14,663 bases of DNA from Planctomycetota bacterium (GTDB lineage: Bacteria > Planctomycetota > PLA2 > JAEUHO01), in assembly GCA_026647295.1 (NCBI GenBank), contig JAPKHB010000060.1, forward strand, positions 1-14,663, written 5' to 3'. Below, piece by piece: positions 1 through 6,564 of this stretch; position 1 is the stretch's first letter, and every line of letters starts with the position of its first letter. The notes under the pieces were generated by a model. It saw nothing but the letters and a program-made list of their open reading frames with translations. It was not told the origin of the DNA and searched no databases. The translations under genes and the position numbers were made by a program.

Positions 1-81
1 TTCAAGGATGTGAAGATCGAGATCGTCTTCGCGGCAGACGGCACGTTCACGGCCAGTACGAAGGGGATGGGCAAGGAGGTC
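1..81 (+). CDS. Fragment of an unrelated protein at the window edge (probable chimeric end)
   Basis: Frame 1 of the plus strand opens with a residue pattern typical of real protein, including DVKIEIVFAADGTFTAS followed by TKGMGKEV, an alternating beta-strand pattern as in small beta-barrel or lipocalin-like hypotheticals. The frame continues only about a dozen residues into sequence antisense to the DHH gene and stops at 121-123. GC in bases 1-60 is 34/60 by count, well below the rest of the window. I do not recognise the family. It is the only convincing plus-strand coding sequence here and it replaces the expected continuation of the DHH gene, so it is most likely foreign sequence joined at about 78-95. 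Confidence 0.45.
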
Positions 82-656
82 GCCCCGCGCGCGAGGTCCT
101 GCGTGTCGGTGCGGATGCCGTAGGTGAGCGCGGTGGCCACCCGCGTGTCCATGGGCACGCCGTTCTCCAGGAACAGGGCCCCCACCATGGTGCTCGTGCT
201 CCCGAACGCGGGGTCGTAGTACGGGAAGGCGACCCCCCCCATCTCGGCGACCCCCGGGTGGTGGTCCACGACCAGGTCCGGGACCACCCCCTCGGGCAGG
301 CGGCAGGTCCCGGCCCCCGGGTGGGTGTCGACGACCGCCACGAAGTCGTGCTCGCGGTAGTCGATCTTGAAGGAGGGGATGATCTGGATGTTCAACTCGC
401 GCAGCATGGCGCGGTTCTCGACGCGGCCGACCCGGCCCGTGTAGGCCAGGACCGAGTCGACCCCCAGCAGGCGCCCCAGCAGGGCCTTGAGGGCCATGGC
501 GCTCGCCAGGGCGTCGGGGTCGGGGTTGTGCTGGAGGTGGATCAACGGGTGCCGGCGGCCCCGGGCCACGTCGATCAGGCGGCGCAGGTGGACCACGCCC
601 GCCGTGGGCGCAGCCCCCAGTCCATTGCCGCGGGGAGGGTCCGAAGGGGCGGGCAC
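80..656 (-). CDS. DHH-family phosphoesterase (NrnA/RecJ-like), 3' part missing
   Basis: This is the N-terminal catalytic half of a DHH phosphoesterase, the family of nanoRNases/pAp phosphatases and RecJ that hydrolyse phosphodiester or phosphomonoester bonds with Mn2+. Counting from the internal GTG at 596, motif I is HNPDPDALASAMAL (about 23-36), motif II VVDTHP (88-93), the DHH motif itself LVVDHHPG (about 108-115), and motif IV TYGIRTDTQDL (158-168). After residue ~172 family resemblance stops and the frame reads off the window through unrelated sequence, so the C-terminal half including the DHHA1 domain is absent. Two GTG starts are possible: 656, which follows a -10-like TAGCAT by six bases and would be leaderless, and 596, closer to the conserved domain. 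An in-frame TAG lies just upstream of 656. The 5' 48 bases of the longer form lie in the 86-bp direct repeat. The substrate cannot be specified. Confidence 0.85.
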
Positions 657-694
657 CTCCGGATGCTACCGCCCGTGGGGTCGGGGGGGCTATG
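609..694. repeat. 86-bp direct repeat, copy 1 (upstream of the DHH gene)
   Basis: Bases 609-694 are identical, base for base, to 1801-1886 in the same orientation; flanking bases differ immediately outside on both sides. On the minus strand this copy contains a -10-like TAGCAT, a GTG start option for the DHH gene and its first 16 codons. Together with copy 2 it brackets the FGE-like gene, giving a unit of 1192 bp from repeat to repeat. Confidence 0.95.
663..668 (-). promoter_or_regulatory. -10-like hexamer TAGCAT before the DHH gene
   Basis: On the minus strand TAGCAT matches four of six positions of the sigma70 -10 consensus and is followed six bases later by GTG (656-654). That spacing is typical of leaderless transcripts, in which transcription starts at the start codon. 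No good -35 hexamer is visible at 16-18 bases upstream. The same element is duplicated at 1855-1860 in the other repeat copy. Confidence 0.3.
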
Positions 695-709
695 GGCATT
701 TCCCGCCGA

Positions 710-738
710 CCGCGGGCGGGGCGCGGGTCCGCCCGCGG
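710..738 (-). other. Strong hairpin downstream of the FGE-like gene
   Basis: CCGCGGGCGG (710-719) pairs perfectly with CCGCCCGCGG (729-738) around a 9-base loop. A perfect 16-base palindrome, CGCAGGGGCCCCTGCG, follows at 741-756. Both lie between the FGE-like stop and repeat copy 1, where a terminator would be expected. There is no U-tract, so a classical intrinsic terminator is not supported. The hairpin could stabilise a 3' end or be part of the inserted unit. Confidence 0.4.
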
Positions 739-807
739 GCCGCAGGGGCCCCTGCGCCCGGGCCCCCACCCGCCAGGCCCGCGAGCGCGCGCCGGATCAC
801 GCGTGCC

Positions 808-1746
808 CTAGGGGCGGCCCATGCCACTGGCCGGCTTGGTGACGGCAACGACCCGAAAGCCGACCTCGGACTCCCAGCGGAACGTGAGGTAGACCTGCCG
901 CTCCGCGTAGCTGACCTCGTCAAGAGACGAATACCAGCCCCCTCCCCGGTACACGATCCTTCGCCCATCCGACGGCGGGGAACTGGTTGCGCCCCCGGGG
1001 GACCGTGACCCGGAGGAGGAGGGGGAATGACTGGTGAGGCAAAGTTCGTACGCATTGCCGAGGGTGTCATGGAGTCCGAAGGCATTGGGCAGGAAAGAGG
1101 CGACCGGCGCCAGGTACGCGTACCCGTCACTCTGCTCCACCGCACGGTTGTTCGGCCAGACGCGCGCCAGCGCAGCATCCTGAAGATTCGCATGGCGTAC
1201 GGCGAGAGCGGGCTGGTCACCCCAGGGCGCATCCCCCATGTCTCCCGCTCGCGCGGCGTACTCCCACTCTCCCTCTGTCGGAAGGCGGTATGCGTAGCGC
1301 CGGGACCGGGCGGTACGCCACGCCAGGTACCGTTCGATCCGCTCGATGTCGATGCCAACGACCGGCAGTTGGCCCTCGTGCGCGGTGCCGCTGAGGAGTT
1401 CGGGGAGCCTGTACCGAGGGTCGAACATTCGCCATGCGTCCACGGTCGTCTCCGTGCGCGCGATGTAGAATCCCTCGGCGGCCACATCGGCATGCTCGGA
1501 CCCGTCGCCTGCGGCGCCCCTCGGGAGCGCTTCGCCGAGAGGGGACGTCTTCCGGAATGACCCGCCCTTCACGTAGACGAAGTGAAGCCCGAGTTCCACG
1601 AACTCCGGCGGTGGCGCCCCCCCGGAGGCCGCACCCGACGGGCGGGGATCGGGACCCACTCCGCAGGGATGACAGGCGCACAGGGCGAGCGCCAACGCGA
1701 CAAGGCGTAGCGCAAGCCATCGCTGCGCTGGCCGCGCGGCGGCCAT
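808..1746 (-). CDS. FGE-sulfatase (SUMF1/EgtB-type) domain lipoprotein, apparently without the formylglycine-generating cysteines
   Basis: 312 residues. The N-terminus has a basic start, a hydrophobic Leu/Ala run and LALCACHP, best read as a lipobox with Cys25 as the lipidated residue, so it is probably a secreted lipoprotein. The rest is the FGE-sulfatase fold: FVYVKGGSF (56-64), GFYIARTETTVDAWRMF (92-108), YRLPTEGEWEYAARAGD (153-169), APWG (173-176), NAFGLHDTLGNAYELC (221-236), VYRGGGWYSS (265-274) and VGFRVV (295-300). True formylglycine-generating enzymes carry a reactive cysteine pair in the segment after RGGSW; here it reads SSLDEVSYAERQVY with no Cys, so sulfatase activation is unlikely and a binding or structural role is more plausible. 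GGAGGAG precedes the ATG. GC is lower than in neighbours (34/60 in 1021-1080), and the gene is bracketed by the 86-bp repeats, both suggesting recent acquisition. Confidence 0.85.
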   Translation of the reverse strand: MAAARPAQRWLALRLVALALALCACHPCGVGPDPRPSGAASGGAPPPEFVELGLHFVYVKGGSFRKTSPLGEALPRGAAGDGSEHADVAAEGFYIARTETTVDAWRMFDPRYRLPELLSGTAHEGQLPVVGIDIERIERYLAWRTARSRRYAYRLPTEGEWEYAARAGDMGDAPWGDQPALAVRHANLQDAALARVWPNNRAVEQSDGYAYLAPVASFLPNAFGLHDTLGNAYELCLTSHSPSSSGSRSPGGATSSPPSDGRRIVYRGGGWYSSLDEVSYAERQVYLTFRWESEVGFRVVAVTKPASGMGRP

Positions 1747-1749
1747 GCG

Positions 1750-1848
1750 TCACTCCTCCCCCTCGCAGCGCCCCCGGCGCGCCGCCCGGGGCCTGCACCC
1801 CGCAGCCCCCAGTCCATTGCCGCGGGGAGGGTCCGAAGGGGCGGGCAC
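1750..1848 (-). other. Short upstream open frame derived from the repeat
   Basis: GTG at 1848 opens a 32-codon frame whose first 16 codons are identical to the putative N-terminus of the DHH gene because they lie in the shared repeat. The next 16 are unrelated and Arg/Gly-rich, and the stop TGA leaves only three bases before the FGE-like ATG. It is either a by-product of the duplication or a short leader whose translation is coupled to the gene below it. Nothing shows that it is translated. Confidence 0.25.
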
Positions 1849-1886
1849 CTCCGGATGCTACCGCCCGTGGGGTCGGGGGGGCTATG
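1801..1886. repeat. 86-bp direct repeat, copy 2 (at the pepA 3' end)
   Basis: Perfect copy of 609-694, offset by exactly 1192 bases. Its right edge includes the stop codon of pepA (1882-1884) plus two bases of the last sense codon. Its left edge lies 54 bases before the FGE-like start codon. The two copies therefore preserve what looks like the original pepA-to-DHH intergenic region on either side of the FGE-like gene. Confidence 0.95.
1855..1860 (-). promoter_or_regulatory. -10-like hexamer TAGCAT before the FGE-like gene
   Basis: Copy of the element at 663-668, carried in repeat copy 2. Here it is followed by a 32-codon open frame (GTG at 1848, stop at 1750-1752) that ends three bases before the FGE-like ATG. 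It could supply the promoter for that gene. No -35 element is seen. Confidence 0.28.
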
Positions 1887-3381
1887 CCCAATCCTCGAGG
1901 AGGCGGGCGAGGACGCGGACCCCGTAGCCGGTGGCCCCCTTGGTCAGGTGGCCGGCGTTCTTCTCGGTCCAGGCCACGCCGGCGATGTCCAGGTGCGCCC
2001 AGGGCAGGCCGCCGGTGAAACGTTCGAGGAAGGCCGCCGCCGTAAGGGCCCCTGCGCCGGGCGTGCCCAGGTTGGACAGGTCGGCGTAGGGGCTCTCCAT
2101 CTGCTTGCGGTGGCCCTCGACCAGGGGCAGACGCCAGAGCGGGTCCGCGGCCCGCCGCGAGGCCCGTTCGAGCCGCGCGGCCAGCGCGTCGTCGTTGCTC
2201 ACCATGCCGGCGTGGTGCTCGCCCAGGGCCACGACGCAGGCCCCGGTGAGGGTGGCCAGGTCGATGAGCGCCTTGGGGCGGGGCTTGAGGGTACCGCTCG
2301 CGTAGGCGAGGGCGTCGGCCAGGATGAGGCGCCCCTCGGCGTCGGTGTTGCGGATCTCGATCGTCACCCCGTTGCTGGCCTTCAGGATGTCGCCCGGCTT
2401 GTAGCTGCGCCCGCCGGGCATGTTCTCCGAGGCGGGCACGAGGCCGACGACCCGGACGCCCACGCCGAGCCGGGCCACGGCCTGCATCGCCGCCAGCACC
2501 GCGGCGCCGCCGCACATGTCGAACTTCATGTCCTCGAGCTTCGCGGCGGGCTTGATCGAGATGCCCCCGGTGTCGAAGGTGAGGCCCTTGCCCACCAGGG
2601 CCACGGTCGGCACGCGGCCCTTGCCCGGCGGCTCCCAGGTCAGCACGATCAGGCGGGGCGGCTGCGCGCTGCCCTGCGCCACGCCGAGCAGGGCCCCCAT
2701 CTTCCGCTCGCGCATCTCCGCCTCGTCCATCACGTGGACCTTGAGCCCCCACTGGGCCGCGAGCTCGAGGGCGCGCTCGCCGAGCCAGGCGGGCGTGCAC
2801 ACGTTGCCGGGCTCGTTGCCCAGCGTGCGCGCGAAGCAGACGCACTCGCCCAGGATCCGACCCCGCTCGGCGCCGCGCGCCACGGCGCGGGCGGGCTCGC
2901 GCCCGGAGACGACCGTGAGCCGCTCCACGGCGTCCTCGCTCGGCTTGCTCTTGTGCGCCTCGAAGCGGTAGAGCCCGCACACGGCCCCGTCCACCAGCGC
3001 CTCGGCCAGGGCCTCGGGCCGCATCCGAAGCCCGCGCGCGCGGGGGAGCAGCAGGCTCACCGACCGCGCCCCGGCCTGGCGCGCCGCGCGCGCCCCCGCA
3101 CCCGCGGCCTGGCGCAGGCCCTCGCCGTCCAGCGTGCGCACGTCCCCGAGCCCGACCACGACCAGCGTGCCCACACGCTCGCGCGCCCCGCCGGGGAGCA
3201 CCTGCACCTGGCCGGCGCCGCCCTGGAAGGCCTTGCGCTCCACCAGGGCCTTGAGCGCCCGGCCGTGGCCGGCGCCGGCCTGCGCGGCCTCGGCGAGCGG
3301 CGGTGCGTCCTTGGCGGCGAAGAGCACCAGGGCCTGGTCGCCAAGGCGCCCCAGGGGCGCGCGCAGCGTCTTGACTTGCAC
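1882..3381 (-). CDS. pepA: Leucyl aminopeptidase (peptidase family M17)
   Basis: 499 residues, the usual length. It is a cytosolic hexameric two-metal exopeptidase that removes N-terminal residues from peptides. The C-terminal catalytic domain holds the family signature NTDAEGRL (345-352). The metal and catalytic residues are all in place: Lys265 and Asp270 in GKGLTFDTGG, Lys277, Asp288 in KFDMCGG, Asp347, Glu349 and Arg351. The N-terminal half (about 1-165) is the variable macro-like domain of the family. The start is GTG, preceded by AAGGAG with an 8-base spacer. The coding sequence ends inside repeat copy 2, whose right edge takes in the stop codon. The upstream neighbour, the Arg-rich small protein, is 81 bp away. 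A general peptide-recycling role is likely; nothing in the context links it to a special pathway. Confidence 0.96.
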   Translation of the reverse strand: MQVKTLRAPLGRLGDQALVLFAAKDAPPLAEAAQAGAGHGRALKALVERKAFQGGAGQVQVLPGGARERVGTLVVVGLGDVRTLDGEGLRQAAGAGARAARQAGARSVSLLLPRARGLRMRPEALAEALVDGAVCGLYRFEAHKSKPSEDAVERLTVVSGREPARAVARGAERGRILGECVCFARTLGNEPGNVCTPAWLGERALELAAQWGLKVHVMDEAEMRERKMGALLGVAQGSAQPPRLIVLTWEPPGKGRVPTVALVGKGLTFDTGGISIKPAAKLEDMKFDMCGGAAVLAAMQAVARLGVGVRVVGLVPASENMPGGRSYKPGDILKASNGVTIEIRNTDAEGRLILADALAYASGTLKPRPKALIDLATLTGACVVALGEHHAGMVSNDDALAARLERASRRAADPLWRLPLVEGHRKQMESPYADLSNLGTPGAGALTAAAFLERFTGGLPWAHLDIAGVAWTEKNAGHLTKGATGYGVRVLARLLEDWA

Positions 3382-3402
3382 GGAGCGGTCTCCTTCGATG
3401 CA

Positions 3403-3411
3403 GGGGGGGGG
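3403..3411. repeat. Nine-base G tract upstream of pepA
   Basis: A homopolymer of nine G (C on the coding strand) in the 81-bp gap before pepA, about 22 bases from its GTG. It is non-coding. It could vary in length and alter leader spacing, but it may simply reflect base composition. Confidence 0.5.
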
Positions 3412-3462
3412 AATCGGTTGGGGAGGCGGGCGGCCGGCGGCGGGCCGAACGGAGCGGGACGT

Positions 3463-3771
3463 TCAGTCCCGCCGCTCGTAGCCCAGTTCCTTCAGGATGC
3501 CGAGCACCTCGCTCCAGGTCGGAAAGGGCCGGCCCGTGCGGTCCTTGAAACGCCCGATGGCGCGGATGAAGTCGAGCGTCTCCGCGTCCATGTCGTACTG
3601 GTTCATGCGGCGCTCGCGGCGCTGGCGCGCGCGCCGCTCGCCGCCCGTGCGCCGCTCCACCGCCACCGGCTGTTCGGCCGCGCGCCGCTCCCCCTGACGC
3701 CGCTCCGGGCGCGTGCGCCGGTCCGGGGCCTGTGCGGCGGGCGCATCCTGGGGGTCGTCGGCGGGGCCCAT
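3463..3771 (-). CDS. Small conserved-type protein with Arg-rich repeats and a C-terminal helical domain
   Basis: 102 residues, function unknown. Residues 17-55 are strongly basic and contain repeated RR-x-G-x-ERR-like units (DRRTRPERRQGERR, ERRTGGERR, RRERR). Residues 56-102 form a compact domain: MNQYDMDAETLDFIRAIGRF, then RPFPTWSEVLGILKELGY. Proteins of this plan, an ERR-repeat tail followed by a PFPTWSE(V/I)L.I.K.LGY module, are ones I associate with Planctomycetota, but I cannot name a family. The ATG at 3771 keeps the whole Arg-rich part; no good ribosome binding site precedes it, and a shorter form from the Met at residue 56 (3606) is possible. The basic tail could bind nucleic acid, which is inference. 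Confidence 0.7.
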   Translation of the reverse strand: MGPADDPQDAPAAQAPDRRTRPERRQGERRAAEQPVAVERRTGGERRARQRRERRMNQYDMDAETLDFIRAIGRFKDRTGRPFPTWSEVLGILKELGYERRD

Positions 3772-3795
3772 GGGGCCCAGGAGGGTACCGCAAGG

Positions 3796-3865
3796 GCGGC
3801 CGGAGGGGGCCGCTTTGCGCCTCCTGGCCGACGCGCCGGGTCCCCTCCGGGGCCGCCCGGAGGGG
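3796..3865. other. Two intergenic hairpins between the regulatory-domain protein and the Arg-rich protein
   Basis: CCCCTCCGGG (3842-3851) pairs perfectly with CCCGGAGGGG (3856-3865) around a 4-base loop. A second stem, GCGGCC/GGCCGC, lies at 3796-3801 and 3808-3813. They sit in the longest gap between genes (196 bp, 3772-3967), after the stop of one gene and before the start of the next. No U-tract follows on the minus strand, and on the plus strand the second stem is followed by only three T. A transcript-end or leader role is plausible but unproven. I see no other feature in this gap. Confidence 0.4.
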
Positions 3866-3967
3866 GTCGGGCCGGCCGCCACCCCGGGGGGCGCCCCGCC
3901 CCCCATCGCCGCACCCCGAACCAGCGCCGGACCGGGGCGGCCCGATGAGCGCACGAGCCGGCGCGGC

Positions 3968-5968
3968 CTACGGCCGCAGCACCACCTGCACGTCCCGGCG
4001 CTCGCCGTCGGCGGCGACGAACTCGGACGCGAAGGCGAGGCCGCTTCCGGCCCGGGCCCGGATGCGCACCGGTCCGGGCGGGACCGGCACCTCGAACTGC
4101 AGGGTGCGTACCCGATTCCAGGGCGCCTCGTCCCCCGCCTGCCACTCGATCCAGACCTCCTCCTCGGGTCCCGGGACGAAGGGGCGTCCGGCGCCGTCCA
4201 GCGGCGCCAGGAAGCGCAGCCAGGCGTAGCGGCGCAGCACCAGCGGGGGCAGCGGGAGGTGGTCGCCCTCGCGCACTTCGAAGGCCTCGGTGCGCGCCGT
4301 GATGAAGCGCGGCGCGCTGACCTCGAGGACGTAGCGCCCGGGCACGACGTCGGTGAGCGCAAACTCGCCCTCGCGCGACGTGAAGGTGCCGAGCCCGACG
4401 CCGCGCCCGTCCCGCTGAACCACGAGTTGCGCGGTGGCCGGGTCCACGAAGCGTCCCTCCGGGTCCAGGACGCGCAAGGCGACCGAGCCGCCTCCGCCCA
4501 TCCGGAGCACCACGCGCGTGATCTGGTGGGCCTGGATCTCCACCTCGACCGGCTGGCTCGTCAGGCGCTCGCACCGGGCCCAGACGCGGTAGCGGCCCGG
4601 GAGGATGCGTTCCACCAGCGTCGAATCGTCGGGACCGAGGCTCACGCGCCGCTGCACCTGACGGTCGCCCCGCGGGTTGTCCTCCACGCTTTCGACGGTG
4701 ACCTCCGCGTGGCGCATCAGGCCCCGGCGCGGGGCGAGGCCCTCGAGCGCGGCGTGCAGCGCGCCGAAGGAGTCCACGTCGATGCGCAGGTTCTCGGCCC
4801 CGCCGGGGGCCTGCTCGTAGCGCACGCCAAAGCTCGGGTGGCGGATCTCGAGGCGCTGGTCCCCGATGGCCAGGCCCTTGATCCGGAAGCGGCCCTGGGC
4901 GTCGGTGCGGCCCGTGCGGAGTTTGTACTTGTACCAGGGGTGCTTGTAGTACGCCGACACGCTCTCGACCCGGATCTCCACGTCGGGCACGGGCCGCTCG
5001 TTCTCGTCCAGGACCTGGCCGGCCACCTCGAGCCCCGGGCGCATCGGGAAGCGCCGCTCGACCGTCTCGCCGGGGGGCACGACCGTGCGGCGCGGCACGT
5101 GCTTGCCGTCGTCGCTGTCGAAGTCGTACCACTTGTAGTCCGGATGGGTGATCACGAACTCCAGTTGCACGGAGTCCGCGAAGGGCCCGATCTCGAAGTG
5201 CCCCTCCGCATTGGTGAACAACTTGAGGGAGTCGTCGCCCAGTTGCGGGATGTCGCTCAACTCCCACACCCGCGGCCCCAGCACCTGGGGCACGAAGCGA
5301 CCGAGCTGGGGCAGCGAGGCGAGGGGGACGCGCGTGCCGCGCTGCTCCCCGACGGAGCGGCCCTCGGGGATCGCGGGCGGCGGCGCCGTCTTGTTCTGCA
5401 GGTAGATGTCCACCCGGGCGCCCGCCACCGGTTCGCCGGTGGCTTCGTCGAACACCCGCCCGACTACCCGCCCCGCCGGGGCCAGCCGGAGCTCCAGGCC
5501 CTCGCGCGGCCGGCCGCGGGTCTCGACCCCGTCGACGAAGTAGCGCTTGTGCCAGGCCAGGACGTGCGCGATGCGGCTGCGGGCGTCGGCCGCGATGCGA
5601 AACGCCCCGTCGGCGTCGGTCACGGTCTCCCCGGCGTCGAAGTAGTCCCCCACCACGGCCGGGGGCGGCGGCTCCCCCTCCACCACGGCCGCCGGCTCGG
5701 CGAACTCGCCGGCGTTGTAGCCCACGAGCAACACGCGCGCGCCGTGGATCGGGCGGCCCTCCAGGTCCAGCACCCGGCCGCTGTACACGCCCCCCAGGGG
5801 GGGCGGCGGGGGCCCGGGGGCCTCCGGGGGCGGCCGGTCGACGTCCGCCAGCGGCTGGAGGATCGGCTCGGGCTGGGGCGCCCGCAGCACGAGGGCGTAG
5901 AGCAGGGCGCCCCCGGCGGCGACCAGCGCGATGAGTACGAGCGCGGTGGGGCGCGGGACGACTCGCAT
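3968..5968 (-). CDS. Membrane-anchored protein with repeated carboxypeptidase-regulatory-like domains
   Basis: 666 residues from the ATG at 5968, chosen because TTGGAG stands upstream and the first residues MRVVPRP lead straight into a membrane segment (about 9-28); a start 17 codons earlier would add a Gly-rich stretch. A Pro-rich linker (about 46-58) follows. The rest is a string of beta-sandwich repeats of the CarboxypepD_reg type: SGRVLDLEGRPIHGARVLLV (about 63-82), VVGRVFDEATGEPVAGARVDIY (about 168-189, with a large insertion before FTNAEGHFEI), VAGQVLDENERPVPDVEI with TDAQGRFRI (about 315-363), and VALRVLDPEGR with SREGEFALTDVVPGRYVLEV (about 496-550). There are no peptidase catalytic motifs. 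The topology implies a periplasmic or surface structural/binding protein held by one N-terminal helix. The partner is unknown. Confidence 0.82.
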   Translation of the reverse strand: MRVVPRPTALVLIALVAAGGALLYALVLRAPQPEPILQPLADVDRPPPEAPGPPPPPLGGVYSGRVLDLEGRPIHGARVLLVGYNAGEFAEPAAVVEGEPPPPAVVGDYFDAGETVTDADGAFRIAADARSRIAHVLAWHKRYFVDGVETRGRPREGLELRLAPAGRVVGRVFDEATGEPVAGARVDIYLQNKTAPPPAIPEGRSVGEQRGTRVPLASLPQLGRFVPQVLGPRVWELSDIPQLGDDSLKLFTNAEGHFEIGPFADSVQLEFVITHPDYKWYDFDSDDGKHVPRRTVVPPGETVERRFPMRPGLEVAGQVLDENERPVPDVEIRVESVSAYYKHPWYKYKLRTGRTDAQGRFRIKGLAIGDQRLEIRHPSFGVRYEQAPGGAENLRIDVDSFGALHAALEGLAPRRGLMRHAEVTVESVEDNPRGDRQVQRRVSLGPDDSTLVERILPGRYRVWARCERLTSQPVEVEIQAHQITRVVLRMGGGGSVALRVLDPEGRFVDPATAQLVVQRDGRGVGLGTFTSREGEFALTDVVPGRYVLEVSAPRFITARTEAFEVREGDHLPLPPLVLRRYAWLRFLAPLDGAGRPFVPGPEEEVWIEWQAGDEAPWNRVRTLQFEVPVPPGPVRIRARAGSGLAFASEFVAADGERRDVQVVLRP

Positions 5969-6050
5969 GGGGTGCTCCAACTCGGACCCGCCCCCGCCGG
6001 CCCCGTCGCCGCCGCCCATTCAACCACGGGCGGCGGGGCGGGAGGCGCGG

Positions 6051-6443
6051 TCAGATCCGGCCCTCGAGCTCGGCCCAGTCGAAGGGTCCGCTCTCCGCGC
6101 CCGGCACGCGGTAGGAGTCCGCGTCCTCGTGGTGGGTCGAGAACTCGATGATCTCCGAGTCCTCCAGGCCCCAGAAGCGGTGCTCGACCCCCGGGGGGAT
6201 GTGGTGGTGGTCGCCCGGGCCCATCACCCGCTCGCCGTCCCCCATCTCCAGGAGGATGCGCCCGCGGATCACGTAGAAGACCTCGTCCTTGCGCCGGTGC
6301 AGGTGCAGCGAGCAGCGGTAGCCGCGCTTGAGCACCATCTTCTTGCCGCAGTACTCGCGGTTGACGATCCAGTGCTCCTCGCCCCAGGTCTTGGGCACCT
6401 TGTGCGTGGGCGCCTGCTCCAGCGCGCGGCGGGTCCGGCTCAT
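6051..6443 (-). CDS. Single-domain cupin, mannose-6-phosphate-isomerase-like
   Basis: 130 residues, one conserved beta-barrel. Cupin motif 1 is SLHLHRRKDEVFYVIRG (45-61) with putative metal ligands His47, His49 and Glu54; motif 2 is GDHHHIPPGVEHRFWGLED (77-95) with His88. The opening KTWGEEHWIVN and the tail IIEFSTHHEDADSYR resemble the cupin part of type II phosphomannose isomerase/GDP-mannose pyrophosphorylase proteins and related sugar-isomerase cupins, so a sugar or sugar-phosphate ligand is a reasonable inference. The substrate cannot be read from sequence. ATG start with a weak GAGGA upstream. It lies 82 bp before the membrane-anchored protein and 121 bp after ddl. Confidence 0.85.
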   Translation of the reverse strand: MSRTRRALEQAPTHKVPKTWGEEHWIVNREYCGKKMVLKRGYRCSLHLHRRKDEVFYVIRGRILLEMGDGERVMGPGDHHHIPPGVEHRFWGLEDSEIIEFSTHHEDADSYRVPGAESGPFDWAELEGRI

Positions 6444-6564
6444 GGGTCCATCCTCGGCGCCGCCCCCGCCCGGGTCCAGCCCCGGGCGCGGGCCCGGCCG
6501 CGGCCCGGGCCCTGGCCGACCGCCGGCCGGGGGGCCGCGGCGCGGGGGGCGCCCCGCCGGCGCC

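Noticed and set aside
609..1886. The 86-bp repeats as ends of an insertion sequence or as a CRISPR-like pair
   Set aside because: There is no transposase, no terminal inverted repeats and only two copies with a full gene between them.
1855..3948. A 697-codon plus-strand open frame opposite pepA
   Set aside because: It is the mirror of pepA, whose catalytic residues are all intact on the minus strand; the composition is low-complexity and unlike protein.
6444..6564. GC-only inverted repeats between ddl and the cupin gene as a terminator
   Set aside because: Stems are short or imperfect, have no U-tract, and are expected by chance at this base composition.
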